64,000 nt of DNA from Zantedeschia hybrid cultivar. Its lineage: Eukaryota; Streptophyta; Magnoliopsida; Alismatales; Araceae. Positions 22,570 to 34,788 of the stretch are shown here, piece by piece. Positions within the stretch are counted from its first letter, which is position 1; the number at the start of each line of letters is the position of its first letter. Both the position numbers and the translations under genes were made by a program. Location: contig JARZZO010000001.1 in the NCBI GenBank assembly GCA_030544215.1, forward strand, positions 40,451,670 to 40,515,669, in the 5' to 3' direction. The notes beneath the pieces are model-generated. The model was not told the origin of the DNA. It ran no database searches and worked only from the letters and a program-made list of their open reading frames with translations.

Positions 22570-22665
22570 TAACCGTAGGGGCATTTTTGGAAGTATTGAG
22601 ATGCAACGAGGTTATTTATAATAATATAAAAATAAGATAGACAAATCTGTAATTAAAATTCTATT
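22570..22665. repeat. Arm fragment of the 19083 MITE family
   Basis: GGGGCATTTTTGGAAGTATT, ATGCAACGAGGTTATTTATA and AGACAAATCTGTAAT match the right arm of the 19083-19549 element. Confidence 0.6.
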
Positions 22666-22720
22666 AGCTTTATTTTTTCCAAAATCTCAAAATTTTAGTA
22701 CTAAGATAAACTTTCACAAA

Positions 22721-22840
22721 TGTACTTATCATTGCATAATGTAAGATTTTTGCAAGATTTATAATGTTTTTGATTTTGTACTTAACATTTCATAATGTAA
22801 GAATTGTGCAAGAGTAATTTATAGTGTTTTCAATTTCTTA
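22721..22840. repeat. Two tandem copies of a 56-60 bp unit
   Basis: TGTACTTATCATTGCATAAT at 22721 recurs as TGTACTTAACATTTCATAAT at 22777, followed in both by GTAAGA, TGCAAGA and a T-rich end. Confidence 0.7.
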
Positions 22841-22845
22841 TGCTA

Positions 22846-25800
22846 AGATCCTTTTTTGAAGGAGGCAAAAACACCACATCAAAGGCTGAGGAACATCCTG
22901 CCATCACCACAGAGGAAGACCTTCTGCATTTCTTTAGCAACTTGGCTGTATATAGGTAGATTAATTAACAGCCTAATAAAATTTCTCAATTTCTAGAAAG
23001 GCATAACTTAAAGACATCCTCAGTTTATTATGATGTTTAGGAATACTTTTTACTTGTTACACCAGGATGATGTGTACATCACAGTTGCTTGAAAATAGAA
23101 TCCATCAATTATGATGAACATGTAGAGGTTTTCCAGTTAATTTGGTAAGGTCCACTGGAAGAATAAACAAAATAGCCTCCCACTTATTTGGCAGATTGAT
23201 GAAAAGGGTAGAAGTAGAGGCAGAAAGCACAGGGAGAAGGTTGCCCCCTTGTTGGAAGACACAACTCCCCCTAAGGCCCTAAACCCCCTCATGGGACCCA
23301 TCTCAGTTGTTAATGAACCCACACTCCCACTTCATCTTCTCTATGTGGGGTCCACCTTGTCCCCTGTGGGGGGTAGAAGAACCATGTCAAGAGGGTACAC
23401 TCACCAAGTGAAAGGATCCCTATTCCCTTAAAAAAAGAAAAAGAAAGAAAGGGTCCCTATTTTAAGATCTATCTAGGGTCCTTTAATTGCACGATAGTCC
23501 TGTAGACTAATAGATCTTGGAGAGATGCACCCAAAGATCCTTCTAATCTGCAAGAACCAATCACTGTCTTACTTCATTTGAGAAAACTATTCTCTGTGAG
23601 AATTCTTTTGAGAAGATTAACTGGAGTCTTTTGTCAAAATTCTGATATTATTTTTTGTCCCTTGTCAAAAAAAATTTGTTAACCATTTGTTCTCTATTTT
23701 ATGGGGAGGCTTATTTTTGTCATCCTATCCTAATAACGGCCATTGATCTTTCTTCCAATTGTAATAAGTTAATAATTTAATACTTTAACACCTTACAATA
23801 TTAAGGTGTATGTTAACTATTAACATTTGAACATATTAATGCATTAACATGTACATTAGGTGTTAGTATTTTAACATCTTAACACATAGGATGCCAACTG
23901 CGAAGACATGAACACCTTAACATGATATGTGAAGAGGTTAAACACCTAACCATGTTAACGTCTTAACATCTTACCACGTTAACGTGCTAACATGTTAATG
24001 AGTTAGCATATTGACGGTCTGTTAAGATGTACAGTAAAACATTGAGACGAAACAAAAAATTACAAAACAAAAAATTATATGAGACTTCTCTAACATGAGA
24101 CTCTAATTAAAATTTCTTTTTAGGCTCTAAGTAAATTCTCATTCTTTATGCCTCAATTTGATTGCAGAATAAGTTAATCTAGAATTATTTATCCGGAATA
24201 GCGTATACTAGAATAAGGGGTGTTTAGGTTTGATAATTATGTGGAATCCACTGGCGGAATAAGAAGGATAAGCAATTCTTAGGTCTAGAGTCGAATTGTT
24301 TATTCTCCTTATTCTCCTCCGAATAGGCTATTCTGCACCGGTATAAGTCATTCCGTTTGTCAAAGTTAAATTAAGCTTATTCTCTCTTTATTCTTCCTTA
24401 TTCTTCTCCTATTCTCCAATCAGAATCATGTTAGAGATGTAGGAATATCTGCAGTAGAAGTCATCCCTTTTTGACGTAAACGGAAGAGGAAGACGACGAC
24501 CCCCACACGAGCATGAACCGCACAAATGCCGGACGTGGAGATGCGTGTAACCCAAGTACAATCTCCACTGGTTTCTTCTCTCTATCTCACTTGATCCATA
24601 TGATCTTATGAGAAGTCATATACTTCTTATATAGAGAGGAGGGATCAATCTCATTTAATCTAAATAATTGGATCCCACCCTTTAAAAGATCTTAATGGGT
24701 ATCTAATGGGTTAAACCCAATAACCATAATCCACTAACTGGATATTATGTTGAATCCTTGATTTTTTAAACAGAGAGGTGTTTGTCAAATCACTTTAGAT
24801 TTTGGGAGATAATCAATTAATGATTAGATCAAGAATGCTACTCCTGAACAAACAAGGCAATCTGTAAGGTTGGATAGCTAACCCAAAAGAAAAAAAATAA
24901 AAATAAAAAACTCTTTTTGATGTGCCCTTTTTAGACCGCGACCTTTACCAGAAGAAGAAAAGAAAGGTTGTTCAGCAACACCATCCTCATAAATCTGAAC
25001 AGCCCCTTAAACCCTATTCACTATTGTGTTCCATGACGCAGCTGCTACAGCACAAAACAATAGTTATTGCCCCCTCTACAAGAGGTAGAGAGACAAATGT
25101 ATCATTAGCTTTGGGGGGTTGCCAACCGAATCAACCATGAGCACATATATGTTGTTTATAGGATCCCCTTCTTTGGCCAACTACTCATTTGGTCATGTGG
25201 TCATCCCCATTGACCCACCACTCTCCTTCCCCACCCTCCCCAATCAAACGTGTTCAAGTGTAGGTGTTGTCAATTTCTTGGGCATGAATACGTGGTCAAT
25301 GGTTGTGTAATGGACTTTGGAAGCTTTGTAGACGTTGGACGAACTAAAGATACTTGAACTTTGAGCTGCCAATATAATTGACCTCTAACTTGGTGGGTGG
25401 AAGTGATGGGACATGGAGTCCATAGGGTTGGAAAAGGGGATAATGACCACAACTCTACAAAGAGATACAAGTCGTTCTAGGCATCTAATCTATTCCACAG
25501 ACCGTTAGAACATTGCTAGGCCCAATTTAGATTCAAAAAAGTTAAAAAGAAGTTAGGAATGAAGCTTTTAGTAGCACTTGTATATAAATTCCTTAATTAG
25601 AGGTCATCTCATGATTTGTGTTTACCCATTTATCATGTTGTCTTTTGTTTAGTTGTTAATTATTCGAATTAAAAAAAAAGGAGCAAGTTGCACCAAGGGG
25701 TCGTTTGGTGTGCGATAAAATATTGTAAACTACTATTACTTTTAAAATCATTGATTTTTAGTTTGGTAAAATAAAATTTATTATTTTAAAATCATTGATT

Positions 25801-26651
25801 TTAAAACCTTCGATTTTATCAGCGGTTTTGGATGGGCAATCAAAAATCTGCTAAAAGTAGGATTATTTGACTAACTGATTTTGGTGTATGTCAATTTACT
25901 GCACTTTACACATATGAAAAATAATTTAAAATATTTTAAAACAATCTAGACAATAAGAAAATACTCTTTACGGCATTTTTCTTTATGGTACGTCAAAAAT
26001 TATGTCATAAGTTGTGTTCATTTGTCTCTCTTAAACTTACTTACCCATAAAATTGGAATTCTGAAACATGTTTATCAAAATAAAAGTATCATTCAAATTA
26101 TTCAATTGAATAGTGCAAAATTCATCTGACTAAATAAAATATGTACTCTACCAGGCGCCTATTCCATATCGTAATATTCTGGTCCTTATCCACTGGCCAA
26201 AACCGCCTTGAAGAAAAGGACTCGGAGCACAAAAAATTGCTTAGCTGTTGTTGCTTAATGCATCTAGAACAATATCAAATTTCAAGTACTTATGTTTTGT
26301 CCCGGATCCTCCATGAAACTCCAAGCAGATGTGTGCTGGTTGAGCTTGGCTTTGAGATCATTCCAATTTTTTAAAGGTATAATTAAACTTTCGTCTCCAA
26401 AAATATAACGCATTTATAAAAAGGTCCCTATAATACAATTACTTCTGAATTGGTGCAAGACTCTTAAGTGTCACAAAAAGAGTCGCAAAAGATCTCGAGA
26501 GTGACACCAAAAAAAATATCCAGAAGGATTTTTTCTGTAAGAAAGTTGAGATTACGAGATTTTTTTTGTAAATAGTCGGATTAGGAGGGATTATTTATAA
26601 TATTGAAAATTTTTAGGAGCTGATAATCGAAGAGTCTTGTTAAAAATAGAA
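22846..26651. other. Intergenic AT-rich DNA without a supported gene
   Basis: 22860-22960 is briefly open on plus but isolated. 23755-24010 is dominated by degenerate TTAACATnTTAAC words. 24150-24440 contains GAATAAG/TTATTC-rich DNA whose left edge (TGCCTCAATTTGATTGCAGA) resembles the terminus at 27211. 25697 opens with a DNA-transposon-like end, GGGGTCGTTTGGTGTG. No intact gene. Confidence 0.45.
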
Positions 26652-27033
26652 GAATTTTTTACATATATGCCCTTCAAAAATAACATATTTGCATGTATAC
26701 CTCCAATTCTCATATATTATCATCAATACCCCTGCAATCTTCAAAATGTTGCATTTGTGCCCCTCAATCTAATGGTTTGATATAAATACTTTTAAATTCA
26801 CTAATATTTTACATATATAGCCCTCAATATACTAAAATCTTGCATTTTATACCTCCGATACCTCTAACAATGTCATGATTTATGTAATGTTTTTGACATA
26901 TTTCGTTGAAATTAACCTAAGTTTGACGGGAGGGACACAAATAAAATATTTTGAAGATTGCAGAAGTATTTATGATAATATGTGAGAATTTGGAGGTATA
27001 CATGCGATTGAGGGGTATATATACAAAAAACCT
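26652..27033. mobile_element. Mutator-like MITE, 382 bp, 9-bp TSD
   Basis: Terminal inverted repeats of about 110 bp: left GAATTTTTTACATATATGCC, later TGTATACCTCCAATTCTCA and CTGCAATCTTCAAAATG; right is the inverse (GAAGATTGCAGAAGTATT, GAATTTGGAGGTATACATG, GGGTATATATACAAAAAACC). AAAATAGAA flanks both sides (26643-26651, 27034-27042). The 9-bp TSD and long TIRs indicate a Mutator-like origin. Confidence 0.9.
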
Positions 27034-27210
27034 AAAATAGAATAACACTACAAGTCACACCCACGGGTGATGAATTAAGCAAAATATGGGAGACGAACAT
27101 GTGACCAAACAGCATGATGCCCCCATATGTCATTAGACCGACAACAACCACACTAGACATAAGAATCACAAGCCTTCAACTTGGGGCATGATACGAACCT
27201 CTACCTCATA

Positions 27211-27528
27211 TGCTCATTTTGTTTGCGGAATAGGGTCGGAATAATCGGTATAAAGGTTCTATTCTGATTTGATTGCGGGGATGTCTAATTCTCTCAATTC
27301 TTCAAACTCTTCAAATTCTACTTGGAGTACCTAATTCTCTCAATTTTACTTTTTATTTTACTCTTTATTCCACTTATTCTTACCGGATCACTTGGAATAG
27401 CGCAGTGTAATTCTCTTTATTCTGAATGGAATATCAACAATTTACCAAATCAAAATACATTTTATTCTGATTTAAGAAATCTCCAAAACCTTATTCTAGT
27501 TCAAGCTATTATGCAAACAAAGTGAACC
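27211..27528. mobile_element. Probable MITE, about 318 bp
   Basis: Ends TGCTCATTTTGTTTGCGGAA and, inverted at right, GGTTCACTTTGTTTGCATAA agree at about 17 of 23 bases. The interior is rich in ATTCT/AGAAT words. No TSD was identified. Confidence 0.5.
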
Positions 27529-27624
27529 TTAGGAATTGCATTTATATTAGCCTATGAAGGCTAAAGGGAAATAAGAGATGGGTTTTGGACCACTAGGGTT
27601 CCAATCTACATTAATTGCCCATAT

Positions 27625-28560
27625 ATGTCCCCAATGTTTTACATTTGAAAATCTACCCCATAGCTATTTATTTGCCTCTATCTCTAGACAAACATTATAT
27701 TAGCTGTATAATATCTTTAAAAGTCTGAATACATATTTTATCTTTGAAAGCACTAGTTGAGAGTGATCTTAGAATATTCTTTTCCAAATCTGTTGTTTGA
27801 TGTGATATAAAATAAATATCATTTTTTGGTGCTTTCGTTACATTTGGAAAGCATGGTCGACCGTTAAGATACCATAAAATCTCATTTTTGATGTATTGTG
27901 CATACTTAGAGTTTTGAAACACGGTCCACCATTATGGCATCTTTTTTTCTGATTTTAATTTTCAGTCTAAAGTTGTATAGACTGGTACCGAAAGATTCTA
28001 AAAGCATAGTTTTAAAACCGAAACATAACAATGTGTGTCCCTACTATTGTGTGATTGAAAATCTACTCCAAAATCATTTATTTGCCTCTATCTTTAGATA
28101 AACATAATAATAGCCATATTTATTTATTTTAAAGTTTGGATACACATTTTATCTTTGAAAGCACTAGTTGAGGGTACTCCTTGTGTAGTCTTTTCTAAGT
28201 TGTTGTTTGATGTACTTTATAATACCATAAAATATCATGAAATATCATTTTTGGTGCCTTCCAAACACATGGCATATTGCGAATACTTGAAGTTCTATAA
28301 CATGGTCTGACCATTGAAACTGGATCCCTTGGGCCTCTGTGAGCCCCAAGATACAGGGGGAGGAGGTGATATGGACCCGTCACTTCTAGGTCAAATGACC
28401 CATGCACCTTCTCGCCCTTTGTCTTAGGGCACAGATAGGTGCAGAAGATCCCGTTCTCTGAGCACCATTGTGGCCCATTTTATTTTTTTTGATCTTAAAA
28501 CCTCGATGTAAATTTTATAGACCGAAAATTCAAAGATTCTAAAACCACAAGTTTAAAGAT
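27625..28560. repeat. Tandem segmental duplication, period about 410 bp
   Basis: GAAAATCTACCCCA at 27647 recurs as GAAAATCTACTCCA at 28057. Both copies continue with TTATTTGCCTCTATCT, AAAGCACTAGTTGAG and TGTTGTTTGATGT. The second copy carries an extra GC-rich block (about 28315-28480) absent from the first. Confidence 0.8.
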
Positions 28561-29267
28561 AAAAGATTTCAACATTTTAAGACACCAAGCAGCACCTAAT
28601 TTGAAAGCCGTTATTCAATTAGTGATCTTTTATAAATTGTTGGTGCTAGAAGCAAATTAGATGGTCCCAGTGGTATAGCCTCCAATAGCACACACTTTCA
28701 TGAGTATATTAGCAAAAGAAGCTCCCAAGAAATCAGATTCTCATGGGGTTGATGGGGCGTTGGGCGTGCTCAACGGCTCGAGAACGGACCGAGTGGGAGT
28801 GCCTTCGTGGCAAACGTGCACTGGCACTTTGAGGGTGCGATTACCTCACCACCTCCTTAACCGCAACCAGCACACCAATCACACCCATCACCAAACCCAT
28901 CAGCACCACCACCTCCTCCACTCTTCTCTCCTCCTCCCCAATCCCTTTCTAACCTTGAAAAGACATCTATATAAGGATGAATTTATAGATTTATGCCCCC
29001 ATTTTGATGCAACTTAAGAATGGAAAGAAGTAATGATAAATATATCTATAAAGAATTTGTTTATCATAAACATATCTTTTATAAACTCATATTTGATTAT
29101 CTTGTATAAACATAATTAAGTTTATGATAAGTCCGAGAGTATCTCCAGCGCAAAATAATTGTACGTTTTTTTTTTTTGGAACTGCATTTGTGGGGAGATT
29201 CTGAGTCTGTAATCAATGCGAATGATTCTACAATAAATTGTTTTTCGTTATCCAAACTAAACTTACC
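28561..29267. other. Intergenic DNA; isolated open stretch at 28700-29017
   Basis: A His/Thr-rich open frame comes from a CACC-rich region and matches no family I know. No splice or promoter support. Confidence 0.3.
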
Positions 29268-29270
29268 TTA

Positions 29271-30062
29271 TGCGCTGTTGGGTTCGACTATCAAAACTGA
29301 TATAGTATTAGTTTTAATATTAATATTTTCAAAATATTGAATATCAATATTAAAGTTTTTATTATATACGGTTTATGTGTTTGAATGAAATTATAGTAAT
29401 ATCGAAAATGATATGACATTGCATTTGGATGACTCTTCTTATCAATTCTAACTTATTATGATGAAGCTTCCTTCACCAGCTTGCTTGGCATTCCCCAATA
29501 CATACCGACGCCATCATCTTCGCCATTCCAACCTGCCATCGCTCTTCCTCTATGCCCGCACCCGACGCCGCACCGGTCTCCCCTCGTGCGTGAACCACTT
29601 ATTGTTAGCCCTACCCCACCTTGTCGCATGCGTTTGCCGTCGCCCTGGTCTCCCTCCCGGCGAGCACCTGCCCCCGTCCGAGCCCCTCTGCACCCCGCAG
29701 CACCACTCGTTTCCCTTGTCCATGTGCTTACCACCGCCAGCACTCCGATGGGCTCCCCGCTACACGATCACCACAAGGGCAAGCATGGGTAGTGTTGGTG
29801 AGCAGTAGGAGATGGTAGCGGTGATTTGTAGGGGAAGCACTAGTGGATGGAGGAGAGGTAGGAGCGATCTTTGCGGGCGGCGTGGGCGAGTAGCAAGGGG
29901 CTAGCTTGGGTGACATCGTCTAGCACTAGGAGAGGGAAGCGGCGATCTATAGGGGAGGCACCGGCGAGCAACAAGAGAGATTATGATACAACTAGACACC
30001 GTACGCTTACAGCTTTCAGTATCAATATCAAAACTGATTCAATATTGTAACCAAACACCCCG
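29271..30062. mobile_element. Non-autonomous PIF/Harbinger-like element with GC-rich cargo
   Basis: Flanked by TTA at 29268-29270 and 30063-30065. Ends are TGCGCTGTTGGGTTCGACTA and, inverted at right, CGGGGTGTTTGGTTACAATA, followed on both sides by TCAAAACTGAT-like text. The outer 180 bp are AT-rich, while 29480-29960 is strongly GC-rich with long open frames in several phases. This suggests captured host DNA, although no protein family is recognised. Confidence 0.5.
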
Positions 30063-30065
30063 TTA

Positions 30066-30715
30066 AGAAATAAGCTTGCAATAATCTTAAATGTATTTAT
30101 GAATTACATCTAAAAAGGCCCTTAGAACAGTATCCAAAATAGGTCCTTTGAGAGAGAGAGAGAGAGAGAGTGATTACAAGTTATTAAGAAAAAGAAGTTG
30201 TGCCTTCTCTCCCCACCTCTGCACACAAAGTTCGTGAAAGAGAGAGGGAGATTGTTGACACAGTGAATGAGAGAAGGATGGTGGCTCTCTACTGGTATGT
30301 AGGCCAGAAAGTAGTATTCTAGTATGCCCATGTTTACACACATATATATAATAAAGAAATGATGGGTGTATGTGTGAATCAGAAGCTTTTGGATGGGTTT
30401 TCCTTAAGGGCTTCTATTGATATAATGCCTGCACTCCATCTCTTGCTTCCTTCTTAAACCCCCTCCTCCTTCGTCCCTCTCTAGTCTTTTTCTCTATCTC
30501 TCTCTCTCCACTCTCTTTCTTCTCTTCCCCTCTGTATGGTTTCTCTCTCTAGTCTCTTTCTTCGCTTCAAGATATCCGATTCCAGCTTCCTAAGACTTCT
30601 GCTCCTGCGGTTTCCCCTCCATCTTCTTATCCCCTTCTTTCGGGCAGCCGCCCTGCCTTGCTTGCTGGGTTGAGGAGCCTGCGGACCCATAAAGCTGCCA
30701 CCTTTTCTCCCCCAG
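30066..30715 (+). promoter_or_regulatory. Promoter region and 5' UTR exon of the RING-CH gene
   Basis: A (GA)n run lies at 30151-30170. From about 30440 the sequence becomes strongly pyrimidine-rich on plus (TCTCTATCTCTCTCTCTCC), a Y-patch/leader pattern common in plant genes. The leader exon ends CCCCCAG|GTACGTG at 30715/30716, and its intron ends TTGGGCAG at 31430, six bases before the start codon. The exact transcription start is not visible. Confidence 0.55.
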
Positions 30716-31436
30716 GTACGTGCTTGCTCTCTCTTTTCTCTTTGTTCTGAGCTGTTGGCTTCTTTGGGTTCTTTGTTTTGGTGCTGTGTGAAGCCCTAAA
30801 GGTGCCTCTCTTTTGCATCTTTGTTGCTGTTTATCTTTCTTCCTCCATTTCATATGCTGGTTCCCCACCATCTCTTTTGTGTTTCATGGCTTCTGGCTAA
30901 CAGGGCCTTCTTTTCTCTTCTGTTTCCTCGGTTCGCATCCCCCATACGTCTCTGTGGGTCTTCTAATGGTTGGGTTTGTGGTTTCTTAGGTGGGTTTCTC
31001 CCTCCCTTCTCGTGGGACTTGCAGTCTTGTTTGTTTTATGACTTTTATCTGGTGTTGGCTGGTTGGACATAACTGTTTGAATGGCTCTTTCCTGTGGTTT
31101 TTGTATGTCTCACTTCTCTGTGTTCTACCTGTCAGGAGGTTACTGGGTAGTCATGAAGTTTTGATTTGTTTGTTTCCCTTTATGGGCTTCTATGTTATTT
31201 ATTCATTTTTTTTCCATTTTTGATTTCGTTAGGTTCGTTCTTGTTGCCGCTTAGTTAAATCCTTGTTCTTCTAGTTAAATTTCTTATTCTTTGGAAGGTA
31301 ACTAGCTTTATTTGTATTATAGTTCATGTCTTTTCCCTTCTGTCAAGTGGTGATGATCATAGAATTTAAAGTTTTTCTTCTCCTGGTGTGATATTTATCT
31401 CTTTTTTTTTCCTTCTTTTTTGTTGGGCAGCCAAGG

Positions 31437-34400
31437 ATGGGAGACCATTTTGTTCTGCTGGTGGACCGCCTGCTCACCGAGTCGACTCTGGAGGCAACAA
31501 TTGAGAGTAGAAGTCAGTCCCTGGCTGATAAAACATCAGTGGCCACTGTGCAATATGAGCCTGATTGTTCTCTTCAGAAGATGGATCTCGAGATTGGGTC
31601 GCAGAGCCTGATGTTGGTGGAGTGCAGAATTTGCCAGGATGAGGACCTGGAATCCAATATGGAGACCCCCTGCTCCTGCTGTGGTAGCTTAAAGGTAATT
31701 GGATGAGATGCTTGACGTTTATGCCGATGACACATTTCCCTCTGTTTTGTCTCCTCTATGTGTCTATGGTTATGATCCCGTGTACTGTGCTTTAACATGA
31801 TTTTTTTAGGAAAATAGATAAACAAGAAAAAAACTTGTGCTGGTTTGGGTGCTTACTGTTTGATTCCTTGAACTGAAATTTGGTGGACGACTTTTACTGG
31901 AATATAAATTTGATTGAGCTTGACATTCTGATCATTTCTGCCTATCTCATAAGTAGATTTGGGGATAATCAACATATATAGTAGTGGAGCCAGAACAATA
32001 TGAGAGGGGAGGCAGGTACATCATATGAATTATCAAATATTTTATTAAAAATAAAATAAAATTGATTTTATTTTAATTTGTATTATATACTGCTTATAAT
32101 CTGATGTGCATGAATAATTTTGTAGAATTATGTGTCAAAAGTTAAGAACTTTACACATTTATTAAACGTTTACTAAACTACGAGGTTTTCACTACATTTG
32201 ATTCTTAAGGATTTTATGTAATTTTTTTGAGTTAGTGTCTCTCAAAATCTAAACTGTGTCAAAATTTATTTTGAGTTATCTATACACTTATTACAATAAA
32301 GATTATATGTTCACCTTTAAAGTGTCATTAGGTTTATTGAAATAATCTAAAAATATGGTTCCACTGATCAGGTTATCCACATAGATGGAGAATGGGGTAC
32401 TTTGCTCATAATTGAGTCTTAAACTAAACATGATTGCCTTAAAGAGATATTGGTGAGAATTAATATGTTCTTGAAAGAGTACATAAACAATTACAGTTCT
32501 TGTGATTAGATTCTTCCTAGAAGGATAAACATATGACATCTATACATTTTCACTTTTATGAATAATAATCAAACTTAAGATGGAGCAAGTAGATAGGTTT
32601 AATAAATTCTGGGGGACAATTGCCATAAAATGTATGCAACAAAAGCTTAAGGGGCCATTCTTAAATGGCATAAACTTTTCCCAAAGCACACGGCTTTGCA
32701 AATGTGCATATGATATATAGACAGATGGATCTGATGGATGTTTTATGAATCATGTTACAAAGTACATCATGAACAGATATATAGGAATACAAATTGGTTG
32801 CCCCCACTCCCTTTTTCCCTTGAACGTATACATACTTTGTTGAAAAGAGGGTTTTGACTATATCCTTGAAAGGAAAACAGAATTTCATGTTGTTATTTTT
32901 CAAGTATTCAGAAGTCAAAAATCATGTTGTTTGACTGTAGTAGTTTGTGGCTTCAAATGTGAATTGTGGTTTGTCTACAAGTATATGCTAACAATGAGCC
33001 TATGCTTGCCAGTAACTGCTTCAGTCTTAGCTTCCTTGTTTTTTGTTTTTCTGTGAACGATGGGAAAATGAAATTTTCATTGTGATATACATTGTCATAG
33101 TGGAAAATTCAGATTAGTTAGAAATGGTTGAGTTGCTTTTCACAGTGAGTTTCATGTCATCTAGCCATGTCCTAGTCCAGTGATGTCCTAGTTTAATTTG
33201 TATCTTCATGGAGGGATTCTGTTAGGTAACATTGTACTTTTTTTACTATGTCTGTTTACACTGTATTGATAATTTCCTCTTGATTTTTCTGTAAACTACT
33301 TGGACAAATTATTAAAGTAAAACGTGTACTTTCTTTACTATATCTGGAACCGTTGTTCATTTTCTCTGTCTTCGCTGAGTTACCTTGAGTTTTTGGTCAC
33401 CAACTTGCTAATATGAGATATGAAGTTCACTTCTTCTGCAGAAAAGCAGAAATAGTATCTCTTCTTTTCCTGATGGCGGCCGTAGCCTTTGTGACTGTCG
33501 TTTGTCTCTCATTCATGCTAAAGGCATCTCAAAAGTTTGTTTCTCATGGCGCATGTGGTTTCACAATCCTAGTCTGTATACACTGTATTGATAATTTGCA
33601 AAAAGGAAAGCTATTCAAATCTAGGGAACTTCAGCTTTTCATTAATCTTTTGTATCTGAAAGCAGATACCATATTTTTCGGGTAAAATCCTCACATCATC
33701 TGACATATCCTTATTGCAGTATGCTCACCGCAAGTGCGTTCAACGGTGGTGTAACGAGAAGGGTGACATTGTATGTGAGATCTGCCTTCAGGTGAGAACA
33801 TAGCTCCATTCAGATTCCAGCATCCCATTTTTAGTATGTGTTTCACAATGAATGACTTCTTGATTTAGCATTGAACTTATTGCTTTTTCTCTGTTGTTCA
33901 TGTCTTGAAAAGCAGCAATTCAAGCCAGGATACACTGCTCCTCCATTGTTTCATTATGGTGGTATACCGATGAATTTTAGGTATTTCTCATTCTATGAAT
34001 GTGCGGAAGGAAAGTATTTATCTATTTCTTCCAACCATATATATATATATATATTCAAAATCTTTATCAGGGGTAATTGGGAGATTTCCAGGCGAGATCT
34101 CCATAATCCTCGTTTTATAGCGATGGTTGCAACAGACCGAAGCTTGGTGGATGCGGATTATGATGATTATTCCACCTCAAACACGAGAAGCATACTATAT
34201 TGTCGTTCAGTTGCTGTGATTGTGAGTTCTTTCATTTTACTTTGTTTCAGTGTTGCTCATTCACTCAACTCAATTAGCAAAATGATGATATGTCTTGTAA
34301 TTTTTACAGTTTATGGTTCTTCTGGTCTTGCGCCATACTCTGCCTATAATCATCAGTGGTGGAGATGAACAATATTCACTCGCTGAATTTGTGGTAAGGC

Positions 34401-34788
34401 TAAAGGGTCGACTACATCTTTTATACCAGATCCATCTAGTAGCTAGCTGCATATGCAATTTCTTCTGTCATGAGACATGATATTTGGTTTTCAATATATA
34501 TTCATGTACCGCAAATCAGCTGTTAGTGTTGAGGATCGGTGGCATTCTTCTACCAGTCTATGTAATGGCACGGGCACTGGCACTGTTTCATCGCCGACGC
34601 CGTCAACAGGTTCTGCTCAAAGGATTGTTGCTATATGTGTATATACCATCTTTTCTTCTGCAGATTTGTCTGAGCTAATGTTGTAGGTGGCACAGGAATT
34701 GTCCATTAGTTCTTCTGAAGGCGGGAATGAGCAGCAGCAATCCCTGCCACGGATGCAGGCTGAGCCGCATTTGATACGGGTGCACTAA
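31437..34788 (+). CDS. RING-CH (RINGv/MARCH-like) membrane E3 ubiquitin ligase
   Basis: Coding exons: 31437-31694, 33720-33791, 33916-33980, 34071-34221, 34310-34393, 34520-34609, 34687-34788; all junctions are GT-AG and in phase, giving 273 residues. A C4HC3 RING-CH finger is complete: C63, C66, C79, C81, H89, C92, C105, C108, with W96 as in E2-binding fingers. QFKPGYTAPP and GNWEISRRDL follow, then two hydrophobic segments (about 173-195 and 209-232) linked by GGDEQYSLAEF, as in the plant family with the DUF3675-type tail. It should transfer ubiquitin to membrane proteins from an endomembrane site; the substrate is unknown. The start is the first ATG after the leader intron. Intron 1 (2025 bp) is by far the longest. 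No disabling change was seen. Confidence 0.92.

Noticed and set aside
29458..29808. Overlapping GC-rich frames of 95-116 codons
   Set aside because: Open in several phases on both strands because of base composition; no family recognised.
33413..33685. 90-codon frame inside the RING-CH gene
   Set aside because: Lies wholly in intron 1 and ends before the exon 2 acceptor; no conserved domain.
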